Shown: positions 44,556 through 53,964, counted from the first letter of the stretch. The stretch: 64,000 bases of DNA from Paenibacillus puerhi (GCF_009846885.1 NZ_WUWM01000005.1:124001-188000), one strand, 5' to 3'. Numbers and translations: made by a program. The notes: generated by a model from the letters alone, not told the origin.

Positions 44556-45551
44556 CTAGACATTCAGGAGAAGCAGGATAATGGACGTCAGGCTGAAGCA
44601 GGCATTAATCAAGCAGAGAAACAGCACGACCTGCTTCGGATTCAGTCCGCTGCGCAGCAGACGGTAATGCGCCTGGGTGGCGTCGGCCTGGTAGATGGGT
44701 TTGCCGTTGCGGATCCGCTTGATCACGACGAAGATGTTGTCGAAGATCGGCACGCCGAGCGCTAGGATCGGAATAGCGAGCGACAGCACGGTTGCTCCCT
44801 TGAAGGCGCCGTCCAAGGCGACGACCGCGAGCAGAAAGCCGAACAGCGTAGCCCCCGCATCGCCCATGAATACCTTGGCCGGTGGCTTGTTATAGCGCAG
44901 ATAAGCGACGGCGGCGCCGACAAGAATAATCGCCATCATGGCCGAGTCGGACTGGCCTTTGGCCAGGGCCACGACGAATAGGGTTACGGCGGAGATAGCT
45001 GAAAGTCCTCCTGCCAGCCCGTCCATGCCGTCCATAAAGTTGATGACGGTTGTGACGCCGAAGATCCAGGTGATCGTGAGGAAAAATTGAAGCCAGACCG
45101 GCAGCAGCACATCCTGTCCCGTGAACGGATTGTTGAAGCCGTAGAACACGACGCCGGATTGATAGACGATGATCGCCGCGGCTAATTGGATGATCAGCTT
45201 CGGCCATGCCGCCAGTTCCTTGCCGTGCGTTTTGTACCAGTCATCGACGAGTCCGACGCCCAGAATGAGCAGGGAAGCGAGCAGCAGCGAGAAGGAGCCG
45301 TTTTCCTGCAAAGGAATGAACAGCGCATAGGCAATGACGAATCCGGCGAAAATCGCGAGCCCTGCGGTAAGCGGGATCGGGTCGCGGTGAATTTTCCGTT
45401 CGATATCCGGCTTGGGCTTGTCCACAAAATCGATGCGGAATGCAAGCTTCCGAAGTGGTGGGATCAACAGCAGGACGACGAGAAATGAGACCATAAAGGC
45501 GGCGAAATAAAGAATAAGGTTTCCCCTCCACTGTGTCGAAATCAGTGACAA
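44556..45551 (-). CDS. TagO/WecA/MraY-family undecaprenyl-phosphate sugar-1-phosphate transferase
   Basis: 331 residues, about ten or eleven helices. Family motifs: GVGLVDDWYKTHGK (DD motif), NFMDGMDGLAGG, KVFMGDAGATLFGFLLA (MGDA) and a late ATQAHYRLLRSGL (HYRLL is the sugar-specificity loop). This resembles TagO/WecA, which starts teichoic-acid or O-antigen-like polymers with UDP-GlcNAc. The start is uncertain: TTG 45551 is only ten bases after a TATAAT, and a GGAGGGGAAA box lies 20 bases inside the frame with no usual start codon after it. Isolated on its strand. Confidence 0.9.
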   Translation of the reverse strand: MSLISTQWRGNLILYFAAFMVSFLVVLLLIPPLRKLAFRIDFVDKPKPDIERKIHRDPIPLTAGLAIFAGFVIAYALFIPLQENGSFSLLLASLLILGVGLVDDWYKTHGKELAAWPKLIIQLAAAIIVYQSGVVFYGFNNPFTGQDVLLPVWLQFFLTITWIFGVTTVINFMDGMDGLAGGLSAISAVTLFVVALAKGQSDSAMMAIILVGAAVAYLRYNKPPAKVFMGDAGATLFGFLLAVVALDGAFKGATVLSLAIPILALGVPIFDNIFVVIKRIRNGKPIYQADATQAHYRLLRSGLNPKQVVLFLCLINACFSLTSIILLLLNV

Positions 45552-45659
45552 TCTGTAGCAATTATAGCATGATTGCGCAAAAAGGTTCCATAATATGACG
45601 GCTTTATCAGGGTTGCGTCAGGATAACCGCAGCAGCTGGAAAAAAAAGATTGACTTCTG

Positions 45660-45681
45660 TTATCATTATCGATAATAATAA
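45660..45681. promoter_or_regulatory. Fur/Zur-like palindrome in the HTH gene promoter
   Basis: TTATCATTATC-GATAATAATAA is a near-perfect palindrome (one mismatched pair). A TTGACT (45650-45655) lies just ahead and a TAATAA/GATAAT -10 candidate is inside it, so a bound regulator would block the promoter. The site shares the ATCATTATCGAT core with the DUF1450 Fur box. It may be the target of Fur or of the HTH protein itself. Confidence 0.65.
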
Positions 45682-45698
45682 TGGTTAGAGGTGAGGTC

Positions 45699-46262
45699 AT
45701 GAAGCCAGCATCCAAATCGGATCTTATTTTGCACCCGGTCCGCTTGAAAATTATTCAGGCCCTTGTTCCCGACAAAAGACTGACCCGGCAGAAGCTTAGC
45801 GAGCTTTTTCCCGAAATTCCGCAAGCCACGATGTACCGGCATCTGAACACGCTGGAGAAGGGCGGGCTGATCGATGTCGTGGAGCAGTACAAGCAGCGGG
45901 GAGCAACCGAGAAGGTGTACGCTCTCCGCAAGGAGGCGGAGAGCGTACCTCATGAAGACCTGCAGGCGATGGATGCGGAGCAGCATATGGAACTGTTCCT
46001 GAAGCTGATCTCCGGCCTGATCGCCGACTTCGGAAGCTATGTCGCTCAAGACCGCTATGATCTCGTGAAGGACGGAGTTTCGCTCAGACAGCTTACCTTG
46101 TACTTGAACGAGGACGAGCTTCACGAGCTGCTCGGAGAAGTGCGAGAAGCCTATGCCAAGCGCATGAGCTTGCAGGCCGCTCCCGATCGCAGAAGAAGAA
46201 CATTTACCAATCTAATTATTCCCGGACCGCCTGAGTCCCCGAAGGAGAGCAAGCATGAATAA
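45699..46262 (+). CDS. ArsR-like winged-helix transcriptional regulator
   Basis: 187 residues. Winged-helix N-terminus (SDLILHPVRLKIIQAL, RLTRQKLSELFPEIPQATMYRHLNTLEKGG) of the ArsR/HTH_20 type, then a helical C-terminal domain with conserved acidic clusters (DEDELHELLGEVREAY-like). ATG 45699 follows GAGGTGAGG; the upstream ATG 45681 lies in the palindrome and is less well placed. It overlaps the following membrane gene by eight bases, and probably controls that gene and itself through the palindrome at 45660. Confidence 0.85.
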   Translation: MKPASKSDLILHPVRLKIIQALVPDKRLTRQKLSELFPEIPQATMYRHLNTLEKGGLIDVVEQYKQRGATEKVYALRKEAESVPHEDLQAMDAEQHMELFLKLISGLIADFGSYVAQDRYDLVKDGVSLRQLTLYLNEDELHELLGEVREAYAKRMSLQAAPDRRRRTFTNLIIPGPPESPKESKHE

Positions 46263-46959
46263 AGAAATGAACGTCCACGCCTTTACGCAAGCTGAAGTGT
46301 TCGACCGCAACGCCCGTCTCGCCAGGAAGCTGCTGCCGGTTTATTTACTGGTGCCTATCCTGTACGCAATCGTCTTTACTTGGGCGGGGGCGGCTATGCA
46401 GTGGTCCGCCTTTGCACTTGGAGCCGGCGGGTGGGTGGTTGCCTACCTGCTTCGGGGGCCTATTGCGCTGCTGGCCATGAAGAAGCCTGGACCGGGGAAG
46501 CTCGTCATGATCTCCGCTTCAGGTCCGCTGGAGGAAGGGGTGCGCTACGCGCTGCTCGTTTTGACCAGCATGCAGTTCGGGTGGGCGGCATCGCTCGGGC
46601 AAGGCTGGGCGGCTATCGAGGTGTTGTTTGCTATGCTGCAGACGGTAGCGATTTCTTCGCTCTCGGGCCGTACCGACGAGAAATCGATGCAGGCCAAGGC
46701 GATGCTGGAGGCACAGGGGACCGCTACGGCTCATCCGATATGGGGAGTGGTCGAGCGCATCAGCGCCAGCGGCTTTCATATCGGAGCGACGCTGTGCGTA
46801 GCGGCCGTTCCTTGGATGGTTTGGCTGCTCATCCCGCTGCATACCGGATTTAATCTGGCTGTCGTACAGCTGGCCAAGCGATCGATCGTGAGAGCTGAGG
46901 CGATGGCGGCCATCATCGGTCTGGCTGTTCTTGTTATCGGCTGTTTGGTGTGGCTGTAG
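46255..46959 (+). CDS. Membrane protein with EEGVR and HTGFN motifs, possible intramembrane protease
   Basis: 234 residues, about seven helices. GPLEEGVRYALL (EExxR) near residue 87-98, ERISASGFHIGATL near 175 and IPLHTGFNLAVVQL (HxxxN) near 204 are the arrangement of YhfC/CPBP (Abi) and PrsW-type intramembrane metalloproteases. I infer a protease fold; the metal ligands and the substrate are unproven. Translationally coupled to the HTH regulator (eight-base overlap), so the two probably form one switch responding to a metal or membrane signal. Confidence 0.75.
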   Translation: MNKEMNVHAFTQAEVFDRNARLARKLLPVYLLVPILYAIVFTWAGAAMQWSAFALGAGGWVVAYLLRGPIALLAMKKPGPGKLVMISASGPLEEGVRYALLVLTSMQFGWAASLGQGWAAIEVLFAMLQTVAISSLSGRTDEKSMQAKAMLEAQGTATAHPIWGVVERISASGFHIGATLCVAAVPWMVWLLIPLHTGFNLAVVQLAKRSIVRAEAMAAIIGLAVLVIGCLVWL

Positions 46960-47147
46960 GCGGGCCGTGCGGGGCTCGGAATAGTTCTTTTCGTTTTTGG
47001 AGCCAACAGATACAACGGAGCTGTAGGTCATTCGGGCTTGTTAATTCTTATAACCATAGCTGGCGCGAGAGGGAGTGTAAGGACGGATGTCAATCCCTCC
47101 GAGAGCTGGAAAAGCAAACGTACTGGCTGCCGCCTTATACAACCGGA

Positions 47148-47192
47148 GGCGACCGATTCTCGGTATTCAACCGGGGAGAGGTCGCCTTTTTT
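47148..47192 (+). terminator. Terminator within the 47-kb intergenic region
   Basis: GGCGACC (47148-47154) and GGTCGCC (47180-47186) form a perfect seven-pair stem with a 25-base loop, followed by six T. It ends the HTH/membrane operon about 190 bases downstream, or an unidentified leader RNA. Confidence 0.8.
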
Positions 47193-47433
47193 CTTGGGAT
47201 CATTTTTGCGGACGCGAGAAGAACGGTTCCACGCAGTTTTTTTATCGTTCGGTCAGTAGCAGCGCTATCCTACATGCGAATCTTAGTATCCATCAATTAC
47301 ATAGTTGCATACATCATTGTTTTGATCAGGATAGTCATATAAAATTATTTTTGCAAGTCGGTGAATGTAAAAAAAAGTAATCCATATGAAATGAAGGGAA
47401 TACTAGAAGGGGGTCGGAAAATCTAATAAATCG

Positions 47434-47447
47434 TGGAAGCGTTTACT
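47434..47447 (+). promoter_or_regulatory. cre site before the ABC/esterase operon
   Basis: TGGAAGCGTTTACT, with its preceding base, fits the CcpA consensus WTGNAANCGNWNNCW at 14 of 15 positions. It is 106 bases before the first permease start, suited to catabolite repression of this operon. Confidence 0.7.
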
Positions 47448-47552
47448 CTGAATTCGACTTCGGATTTGTTCGAACCCTTTCGTGGGCAGAACGCCGTTAA
47501 CGTGGCGTCTCCCCAGTGCGATGAGAATACCAAATAAGAGGAAGGTGAAAAG

Positions 47553-48473
47553 GTGCGATTAAAAGAAAACAGTTTGAGTAGCATGTCTGTAAGGAAATTT
47601 CTTTATATTCTCCCATTCATGATTTTACTTTCAACTTTTGCTTATTACCCGCTATATGGATGGGTGTATGCGTTCTTTGATTACACGCCGCCGACTCCTC
47701 TGTCCCAATCGCAGTTTGTTGGCTTGAAGTGGTTTCGTTCCTTGGTTGAAAATCAAGTCAAGATAGACCAGCTGCTCCAGGTAATCAAGAATACGTTTGC
47801 GATGAGTGGCTTGATTCTGCTATTCTCCTGGCTTCCCATGATTTTTGCGATATTCCTGAACGAGATCAAAGTCATTCGTTTCCGGAAGGTTGTACAGACG
47901 GTAACGACCCTTCCGAACTTTATCAGCTGGGTATTGGTCTATTCACTGGCATTCGCCATGTTCTCGAGTGAAGGTATAGCCAACGGTTTTTTGAAACAAC
48001 TGGGATTTATTGAGTCGCCGATCTTATTCCTTCAGGACTCCGAGCATGTTTGGCTTACGATGTTGCTGTGGACTATCTGGAAAACGCTGGGCTGGTCAGC
48101 CATCTTGTACATAGCAGCGATAACGGGAATCGATGACTCCCTCTATGAAGCGGCCCATGTTGACGGTGCGACGAGAATGCAGGTTATACGGCATGTCACC
48201 TTGCCAAGCTTGCTGCCGACCTATTTTGTATTATTGATGCTGCAGATTGCCAGCTTCCTGAATAATGGCTTGGAGCAATACTTTGTATTTCAAAATTCTT
48301 TTAACAAGGAGACTATCCAGGTTTTAGATCTATATGTGTACAACCTGGCGATGGGAGGCGGCAGCTATTCCGTTTCCGTCGCGATCAGTATGCTGAAAAG
48401 CCTGATTAGTGTGGTGCTTCTCTTTTCTGTAAACGGACTATCCAAATTGTTAAGAGGAGAGAGCATTGTATGA
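47553..48473 (+). CDS. LplB-type sugar ABC transporter permease
   Basis: 306 residues, six predicted helices, EAA loop YEAAHVDGATRMQVIRHVTLP. GTG 47553 follows GAGGAAGGTGAAAAG; an ATG at 47583 (MSVRKF) is an in-frame alternative. First gene of an operon of lower GC than the surroundings, with two permeases, a binding protein and, downstream, two esterases. Overlaps the next gene by four bases. A cre site lies upstream. Confidence 0.92.
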   Translation: MRLKENSLSSMSVRKFLYILPFMILLSTFAYYPLYGWVYAFFDYTPPTPLSQSQFVGLKWFRSLVENQVKIDQLLQVIKNTFAMSGLILLFSWLPMIFAIFLNEIKVIRFRKVVQTVTTLPNFISWVLVYSLAFAMFSSEGIANGFLKQLGFIESPILFLQDSEHVWLTMLLWTIWKTLGWSAILYIAAITGIDDSLYEAAHVDGATRMQVIRHVTLPSLLPTYFVLLMLQIASFLNNGLEQYFVFQNSFNKETIQVLDLYVYNLAMGGGSYSVSVAISMLKSLISVVLLFSVNGLSKLLRGESIV

Positions 48474-49438
48474 GTGAAAAAGCAGTAGATATCACGCCGA
48501 ACGAACAAGTTCATTTCAAAAGCTCCTCTGCCAAACTCAAAGCGCGGGTCAGCGCAGCCGACACGATGATAACGGTCTTGATCTATGCGCTGTTCGCTCT
48601 GTTCGCCCTAATCTGTGTATTTCCATTTTACTCGATCATCATTAATACGATAAGCGCAAACGATATCAGCGCCAGAGGAGATGTTGTATTTTACCCTCGT
48701 CAGATTCATTTCCAGAACTACTTGGATGTGTTTAAAATACCGGGGCTGGGGAATGCCGCTCTCGTATCCTTGGGAAGAACGTTGCTGGGAACAGCCTTGA
48801 CGGTAGGGGCGTCTGCCTTTTTGGGATTTATGTTCACCCAGGAGGATATGTGGAGGAGAAGATTTTGGTACCGCTTTACGATCATAACGATGTACTTTAA
48901 TGCCGGGATTATTCCTTGGTATCTGACCATGAGATCCTTGCATTTGACTAACAATTTTCTAGCCTATATTTTGCCGACAATCGTAGCACCGTTTTTCATT
49001 ATTCTTGTCAAGACTTTTATAGAGTCAACGCCGAAGGAATTGCAGCAGGCGGCAAGTATCGACGGGGCCGGGTTAATGACGATTTTTTTCAAGATCATGC
49101 TGCCGATAAGTAAGCCCATATTAGCTACGGTTGCCATATTCGCAGCGGTGGATCAGTGGAATTCCTTTCAGGATACGTTGTTGTTGGTTACGGACAGCAA
49201 GCTATATAGTTTGCAGTTCATTCTATATAACTATATTAATCAGGCAAGCTCATTATCTACCATGGTAAACCTGCAAAATGCCGGTTCGTCAGCTATGGCT
49301 AGTCTGGCAACCAAGCAAACCACTACTTCCATTCGTATGACGGTTACTATTATTGTTGTTGCGCCCATCTTGCTGGTTTATCCGATCTTTCAAAGGTTTT
49401 TTGTAAAGGGGATTATGATAGGTGCGGTAAAAGGTTAA
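48470..49438 (+). CDS. LplC-type sugar ABC transporter permease
   Basis: 322 residues, six predicted helices, EAA loop QQAASIDGAGLMTIFFKIMLP and the typical end RFFVKGIMIGAVKG. A 40-residue cytosolic N-terminus precedes the first helix. ATG 48470 overlaps the upstream stop. It pairs with the preceding permease; no ATPase gene is nearby. Confidence 0.92.
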   Translation: MSEKAVDITPNEQVHFKSSSAKLKARVSAADTMITVLIYALFALFALICVFPFYSIIINTISANDISARGDVVFYPRQIHFQNYLDVFKIPGLGNAALVSLGRTLLGTALTVGASAFLGFMFTQEDMWRRRFWYRFTIITMYFNAGIIPWYLTMRSLHLTNNFLAYILPTIVAPFFIILVKTFIESTPKELQQAASIDGAGLMTIFFKIMLPISKPILATVAIFAAVDQWNSFQDTLLLVTDSKLYSLQFILYNYINQASSLSTMVNLQNAGSSAMASLATKQTTTSIRMTVTIIVVAPILLVYPIFQRFFVKGIMIGAVKG

Positions 49439-49478
49439 CATGCACCATTGTAATAAAGGAATATGAGGGGGGCTGCAA

Positions 49479-51236
49479 ATGAGTAAGAGTACTAAATCAG
49501 TAAAAAGATTGGCTTTGGTGTTGTTTGCTTGCGTCTTCATGGCTTCTGCAGTATTGACCGGTTGTGAAAGCGCACCCAGGAATACGGATGCATCAACTGG
49601 AGCCTCTAGTGATTCGACAGATCACCGTCAGCCGCTGACCATTACCGTTTTCGACAATGCAGCCAATTATCAAGGCGAGCAGACTGGATGGTATGGAAAG
49701 CTTCTTAAAGACAAGTTCAATATTACCTTGAACATTCTTGCTCCGCAGGTTGCCGGCGATCAGTTATACAAGACAAGATCGGCGGCAGGGGATCTGGGCG
49801 ATCTTCTAGTAATCGATAATAGTCAGTTGGAAGAGTTAATTCCGGCCAATTTAATTATGGATATCACGGACAGGATCAAGAATACGAAATATCTGTCCAA
49901 ATACGTAGATAATCATTTTAAACCATTCAATGCAGCCTTTGACAAAGTAAATCCGGCAGGAAAAATTTATGCTATGCCCACTTATGTAGCGGATACTTCG
50001 CCAACGACGTACTCTGAAGAACTGCCTTACTCAAGCCCAATTATGCCTTGGGATTATTACAAGGGAGTAGGCGCCCCCAAGCTGAATAATTTGACAGATC
50101 TTCTGAATGCACTAAAGAAAATGCAGGAAAAATACCCTAAGACTTCAGATGGTAAACCGATCGTTCCGATCACCTTGTGGAAGGATTGGGATGGCGGCAG
50201 TATGGAAAATGTACGCTGGTTGAGCAGCTGGTACGGTTATGAGCAGCCAGACGGGACCACTACGATACAATTGAATGCAAAAGGCGACATCGTTCCACTT
50301 ATCGATGACAACAGCATGTACAAAAAAATGCTGCATTTCTTATTCACGGCAAACCAAATGGGATTGGTTGATCCGGACTCCGCATCCCAGGATTGGAACA
50401 AAGTGGCTGAGAAGCTGACCAACAAGCAGGTGCTTCTCTTGTGGTACACCTGGCAAAGAGGATTCTACAATACGATTGAAAGAGGAAAGAACGGCGATGG
50501 TAATGTGGCAATTCCGATCGCGGACACCCGAATCATTCAGAACAGCGATGCTTATTATGGCAATGGAAGAGTATTTGCACTTGGCGCTAAAGCCAAGGAT
50601 CCCGCAAGAATCATGGAATTCCTGGATTGGTTCGTTTCTCCCGAGGGTATGCGCTACACGACGAATGGTTTTGAAGGCTTCAATTACGAGAAGACGGCAG
50701 ATGGCAAGTTTAAGCTGACCGAGATAGGACAAACCGCCTTTCAGAAGAATACGCCAGTTCCGAATCAGTACGGAGGCGGCGGATATCAGGACGGACAAAG
50801 TAAGATCAACAGTATGATTATGAGTGATTTTGTCATAGATCCGGATACAGGGGAATTCTATAACAATAATTACTGGAACGCCACCCTAGAAGCTAACAAG
50901 ACTGCTCTGACGCTTGATTGGCAGAACACCTATAACGCAAAGAACGCAACAGACTACTACCTGAAAAATAAGATGATCGATATCGTACCCAATATCAACA
51001 CAAGCTTCGGAATCGATCCGTCAGATATTAAAAACAAACGCAGCCAAATTTCGGACTATATAAAGAACACCTCCTGGAAAATAGTATTCGCAAAAAATCA
51101 AGCAGATTTTGACCAGTTGTGGGCAAAGATGAAGACCGATGTGGTAGGTCTTGGCTGGAATGATGTCGTTGCCTCGGATACGGTAAAAGCCAAAAAGATA
51201 GTTAGATTGCGTGCCGAAGCCTTAGCCAAAAAGTAA
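49479..51236 (+). CDS. Large sugar ABC transporter solute-binding lipoprotein
   Basis: 585 residues. Signal peptide with lipobox VLTGC (Cys about 28), a Ser/Thr/Asp linker, then the family-1 solute-binding domain typical of LplA/YtcQ proteins that bind plant oligosaccharides (WYGKLLKDKFNITLNIL, DARVFALG-like GNGRVFALGAKAKDPARIMEF). The AT-rich coding style differs from the central window genes. The ligand is unknown; the downstream esterases suggest esterified plant cell-wall sugars. GAGGGGGG lies before ATG 49479. Confidence 0.92.
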   Translation: MSKSTKSVKRLALVLFACVFMASAVLTGCESAPRNTDASTGASSDSTDHRQPLTITVFDNAANYQGEQTGWYGKLLKDKFNITLNILAPQVAGDQLYKTRSAAGDLGDLLVIDNSQLEELIPANLIMDITDRIKNTKYLSKYVDNHFKPFNAAFDKVNPAGKIYAMPTYVADTSPTTYSEELPYSSPIMPWDYYKGVGAPKLNNLTDLLNALKKMQEKYPKTSDGKPIVPITLWKDWDGGSMENVRWLSSWYGYEQPDGTTTIQLNAKGDIVPLIDDNSMYKKMLHFLFTANQMGLVDPDSASQDWNKVAEKLTNKQVLLLWYTWQRGFYNTIERGKNGDGNVAIPIADTRIIQNSDAYYGNGRVFALGAKAKDPARIMEFLDWFVSPEGMRYTTNGFEGFNYEKTADGKFKLTEIGQTAFQKNTPVPNQYGGGGYQDGQSKINSMIMSDFVIDPDTGEFYNNNYWNATLEANKTALTLDWQNTYNAKNATDYYLKNKMIDIVPNINTSFGIDPSDIKNKRSQISDYIKNTSWKIVFAKNQADFDQLWAKMKTDVVGLGWNDVVASDTVKAKKIVRLRAEALAKK

Positions 51237-51256
51237 TATACGACTGCTATAAATAC

Positions 51257-51292
51257 GAGGGATATGTATGCTCAATCATATATATATCCCTC
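51257..51292 (+). repeat. Hairpin between the binding protein and esterase genes
   Basis: GAGGGATAT (51257-51265) and ATATCCCTC (51284-51292) form a stem with a loop containing further pairing. There is no T-run afterwards, so it may stabilise the upstream message or reduce read-through to the esterases rather than terminate fully. Confidence 0.6.
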
Positions 51293-51326
51293 GCATTGTT
51301 GGCAGGCCTGAAGGGAGACATTAACC

Positions 51327-52862
51327 ATGCTAAGAGTAGTGAAGGTTGAAAATGGGACAGTTCAGGGGCTGCCGGCGGCTGATCCTCGGATTACGAGTTT
51401 CAAAGGGATACCCTTCGCCGCTCCGCCCGTCGGGGAAAACCGCTGGCGTGCTCCGCAGCCCGCAAAAGATTGGGAAGGCGTGCTCAAAGCCTATGAATTC
51501 GCGCCGATCTCGATGCAGGTGAGACAAGAGCTCGACGAAAACAACATCTATACCCGTGAATGGGCTGTGGAACCGGACATCGCCATGGACGAGGACTGCC
51601 TCTATCTGAACGTATGGACTCCGGCCCATCATACCGATGAAAAACTGCCGGTATATGTTTGGTATTTTGGCGGAGGACTGCAGGTTGGTCATACAGCCGA
51701 AATGGAATTTGACGGCGAACGTATTGCACGACGAGGCATCGTGGTGGTCACGATCAACTATCGTCTGAATGTCTTCGGATTTTTATGCCATCCTGACATT
51801 ACGGCGGAAGCGCCGGAGGCGCCCGCCAACTTCGGCAACCTCGACCAACAGGCGGCTACAAGATGGGTCAAGCGCAATATTGCGGCTTTCGGCGGCGACC
51901 CGGACAACATCACAATCGGCGGACAGTCCGCCGGCGGTGGAAGTGTCATGAGCCAGCTCACATCGCCTCAGAACGAAGGGCTCTTTCAGAAGGCGATCGT
52001 TCAAAGCGGAATATTTGCGAAGCTTTACCCGGGAACTCCCGTGCCCGCACATAAGAGTCATTTGGCAGAAGCCGAACAGGAGGGCGTCAAGTTTTTTGAG
52101 TACCTCGGCGTGTCCTCGTTAGCGGAAGCCCGGCAACTGGATGCGGTCTACCTCCGCGACAAGGCGGTGGAGTACCGGGGCTTCTGGGGCACCGTTCCAG
52201 ATCAGGTGTTCAGCGTAGGTCATCCGTTTGAATTGTTCCTTCAAAACAAGCGCTGGATGGTGCCGGTGATGTTCGGGCATACATCCTCCGAGTTTTTCAG
52301 CGTTCCGAATGTCGACACACTCGACGACTTCAAGAAAATGGCCGTGGACCTGTTTGGCGACGATGCCGATGCATTCCTGGCGCTTTGCGATGCTCAGTCG
52401 GTCAACCTAGAGGAGAGCAAGAAGAAAGCTTCGGTGGGCAGCATCGAATATGCGATTCATATTGCCGCTCAGGCCAATACCGTTTCCCCGTTATACTATT
52501 ATAAGTTCGACGCGGAAATACCGGGCTGGGATAACCCCGGCACCTTCCATTCGGTAGATCTTTGGTTTTTCTTTGAGACGCTTGCCAAATGCTGGAGACC
52601 TTTTGTCGGTAAGCATTATGATTTGGCTCGCCAAATGTGCGATTACTGGACGAACTTCATCCGTTCCGGAAACCCGAACGGGCGAGGTTCTGCAGGAGAG
52701 GAACTGCCGAGATGGGAACCCTATATATCCGAAGCGCCGTATGGGATGCTGTTCGCAGACCGGGCCGAGTTTTCCAGGGAACAACCGAGTGAGATCGTGA
52801 AGTTTCTTGTGCAGCAATATGTTAAGAAAAACGGCTTGGTCCTGCAACAGAACCATGCATGA
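51327..52862 (+). CDS. Carboxylesterase, type B family
   Basis: 511 residues. Oxyanion-hole motif VYVWYFGGGLQVG, EDCLYLNVW signature, nucleophile elbow GGQSAGGGSV, an acid residue region and a late GTFHSVDLWFFF with the catalytic His. No signal peptide, so it acts in the cytosol. Type-B carboxylesterases hydrolyse carboxylic esters; the context suggests removal of ester groups from imported plant-derived oligosaccharides. ATG 51327 after GAAGGGAGA. The second esterase gene starts 28 bases after its stop. Confidence 0.92.
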   Translation: MLRVVKVENGTVQGLPAADPRITSFKGIPFAAPPVGENRWRAPQPAKDWEGVLKAYEFAPISMQVRQELDENNIYTREWAVEPDIAMDEDCLYLNVWTPAHHTDEKLPVYVWYFGGGLQVGHTAEMEFDGERIARRGIVVVTINYRLNVFGFLCHPDITAEAPEAPANFGNLDQQAATRWVKRNIAAFGGDPDNITIGGQSAGGGSVMSQLTSPQNEGLFQKAIVQSGIFAKLYPGTPVPAHKSHLAEAEQEGVKFFEYLGVSSLAEARQLDAVYLRDKAVEYRGFWGTVPDQVFSVGHPFELFLQNKRWMVPVMFGHTSSEFFSVPNVDTLDDFKKMAVDLFGDDADAFLALCDAQSVNLEESKKKASVGSIEYAIHIAAQANTVSPLYYYKFDAEIPGWDNPGTFHSVDLWFFFETLAKCWRPFVGKHYDLARQMCDYWTNFIRSGNPNGRGSAGEELPRWEPYISEAPYGMLFADRAEFSREQPSEIVKFLVQQYVKKNGLVLQQNHA

Positions 52863-52890
52863 GGATGGGGACGGAGAAGGAGAACGAACG

Positions 52891-53964
52891 ATGACAAACG
52901 ACGATGTGACTGCACTGCCTCTCGCATATATACAGGCTGCCCAAGAGGGGCGCCGAGGTGAGATTCGTAATGTTTCCTACAAGGTAAGGAATTATATCAA
53001 CGCATCTCGGCAGCTTGTGACGGACCGGCACATCGATTCCTCAGAAGCGGGAAGAGAAACGGCCAAGGGAGAAGCCATCGTAAAGACATGCAGCATATAC
53101 TTGCCTGCCGGCTATGATGAGCATGATCCTGAGACCAGATACAATGTCATGTACCTGCTTCACGGAGTAGGCGGCGACCATGAGGAATGGTTGAGCGGCA
53201 ATGGCACAGTCGACGGGAATTTTATCCTATGCAATATCATGGACAATCTCATAGCAAACGGTCATATCGATCCGCTTATTATTGTATTCCCCAACGGCAG
53301 AAGCGCGCATGACGGGACGGACCGTTCCTTCCAAACGACAGGTACCCACATACTTGGCTTCTATTATTTCGATTATGAGCTGAGATATGATCTGATCCCC
53401 TTTATCGAATCCGAGTATCATACCTATGCGAATAGTAAAGACACCTCACCCGAAGGGATCGAAAAAAATCGCATGCACAGGGCAATAGCCGGCCTTTCAA
53501 TGGGAGGGATGCAGGCATTGAACTTGGTACTTGGTGGTTATCGATGTGATTCAACAGCGTTTACCCGAACAGCAAGCAGCTGGGCAAACGGGCTTGACAC
53601 GACGGTGCTCGCTCCGGGAATGGGAGATCTTTTTGCTTACGTCGGGGCGTTTTCGAATGCGCCGACGTCGAGTCGTGGTTCAGTGCTCGGCAGCGGTATA
53701 GCATCACAATGCCACAGGCTTCATCTGCTTTATATGACTTGCGGTGAAGCAGATGAAGTATCCATAACCCATTACGCAAATTCAATAGATGAACTCGCAG
53801 AGTTGGCAGGGAAGTATATTTCCGATTTTTACCAGGTTCTTATTACAGGTGGGATTCATGATTTTCATGTATGGTACAACGGGGCCTATCAGTTTACCCG
53901 GTTGTGCTTCAGGAATCATGAACTGTGCTTGCAGCCGAACGTTATCAGGGTGACACTCGCCTAG
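52891..53964 (+). CDS. Esterase of the CE1/feruloyl-esterase (esterase D) type
   Basis: 357 residues from ATG 52891 (GAAGGAGAACG upstream). Alpha/beta hydrolase: YNVMYLLHGVGGDHEEW, IIVFPNGRSAHDG, nucleophile elbow AGLSMGGMQALNL and late GGIHDFHVW with the catalytic His. It resembles xylanase-associated feruloyl or acetyl esterases. No signal peptide is apparent. Acts with the preceding carboxylesterase; an AraC-type regulator follows on the other strand. Terminator at 54005. Confidence 0.88.
   Translation: MTNDDVTALPLAYIQAAQEGRRGEIRNVSYKVRNYINASRQLVTDRHIDSSEAGRETAKGEAIVKTCSIYLPAGYDEHDPETRYNVMYLLHGVGGDHEEWLSGNGTVDGNFILCNIMDNLIANGHIDPLIIVFPNGRSAHDGTDRSFQTTGTHILGFYYFDYELRYDLIPFIESEYHTYANSKDTSPEGIEKNRMHRAIAGLSMGGMQALNLVLGGYRCDSTAFTRTASSWANGLDTTVLAPGMGDLFAYVGAFSNAPTSSRGSVLGSGIASQCHRLHLLYMTCGEADEVSITHYANSIDELAELAGKYISDFYQVLITGGIHDFHVWYNGAYQFTRLCFRNHELCLQPNVIRVTLA

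Larger units (their letters stand above)
46960..47552. other. 593-base intergenic region before the esterase/ABC island
   Basis: No gene was recognised. From about 47038 to 47192 a GC-rich stretch with several inverted repeats (GGGAGTG...AATCCCTCC) ends in a strong terminator, resembling a structured leader but matching no class I know. From 47200 the sequence turns AT-rich and carries a cre site at 47434. The nearest gene start is 47553. Confidence 0.6.
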
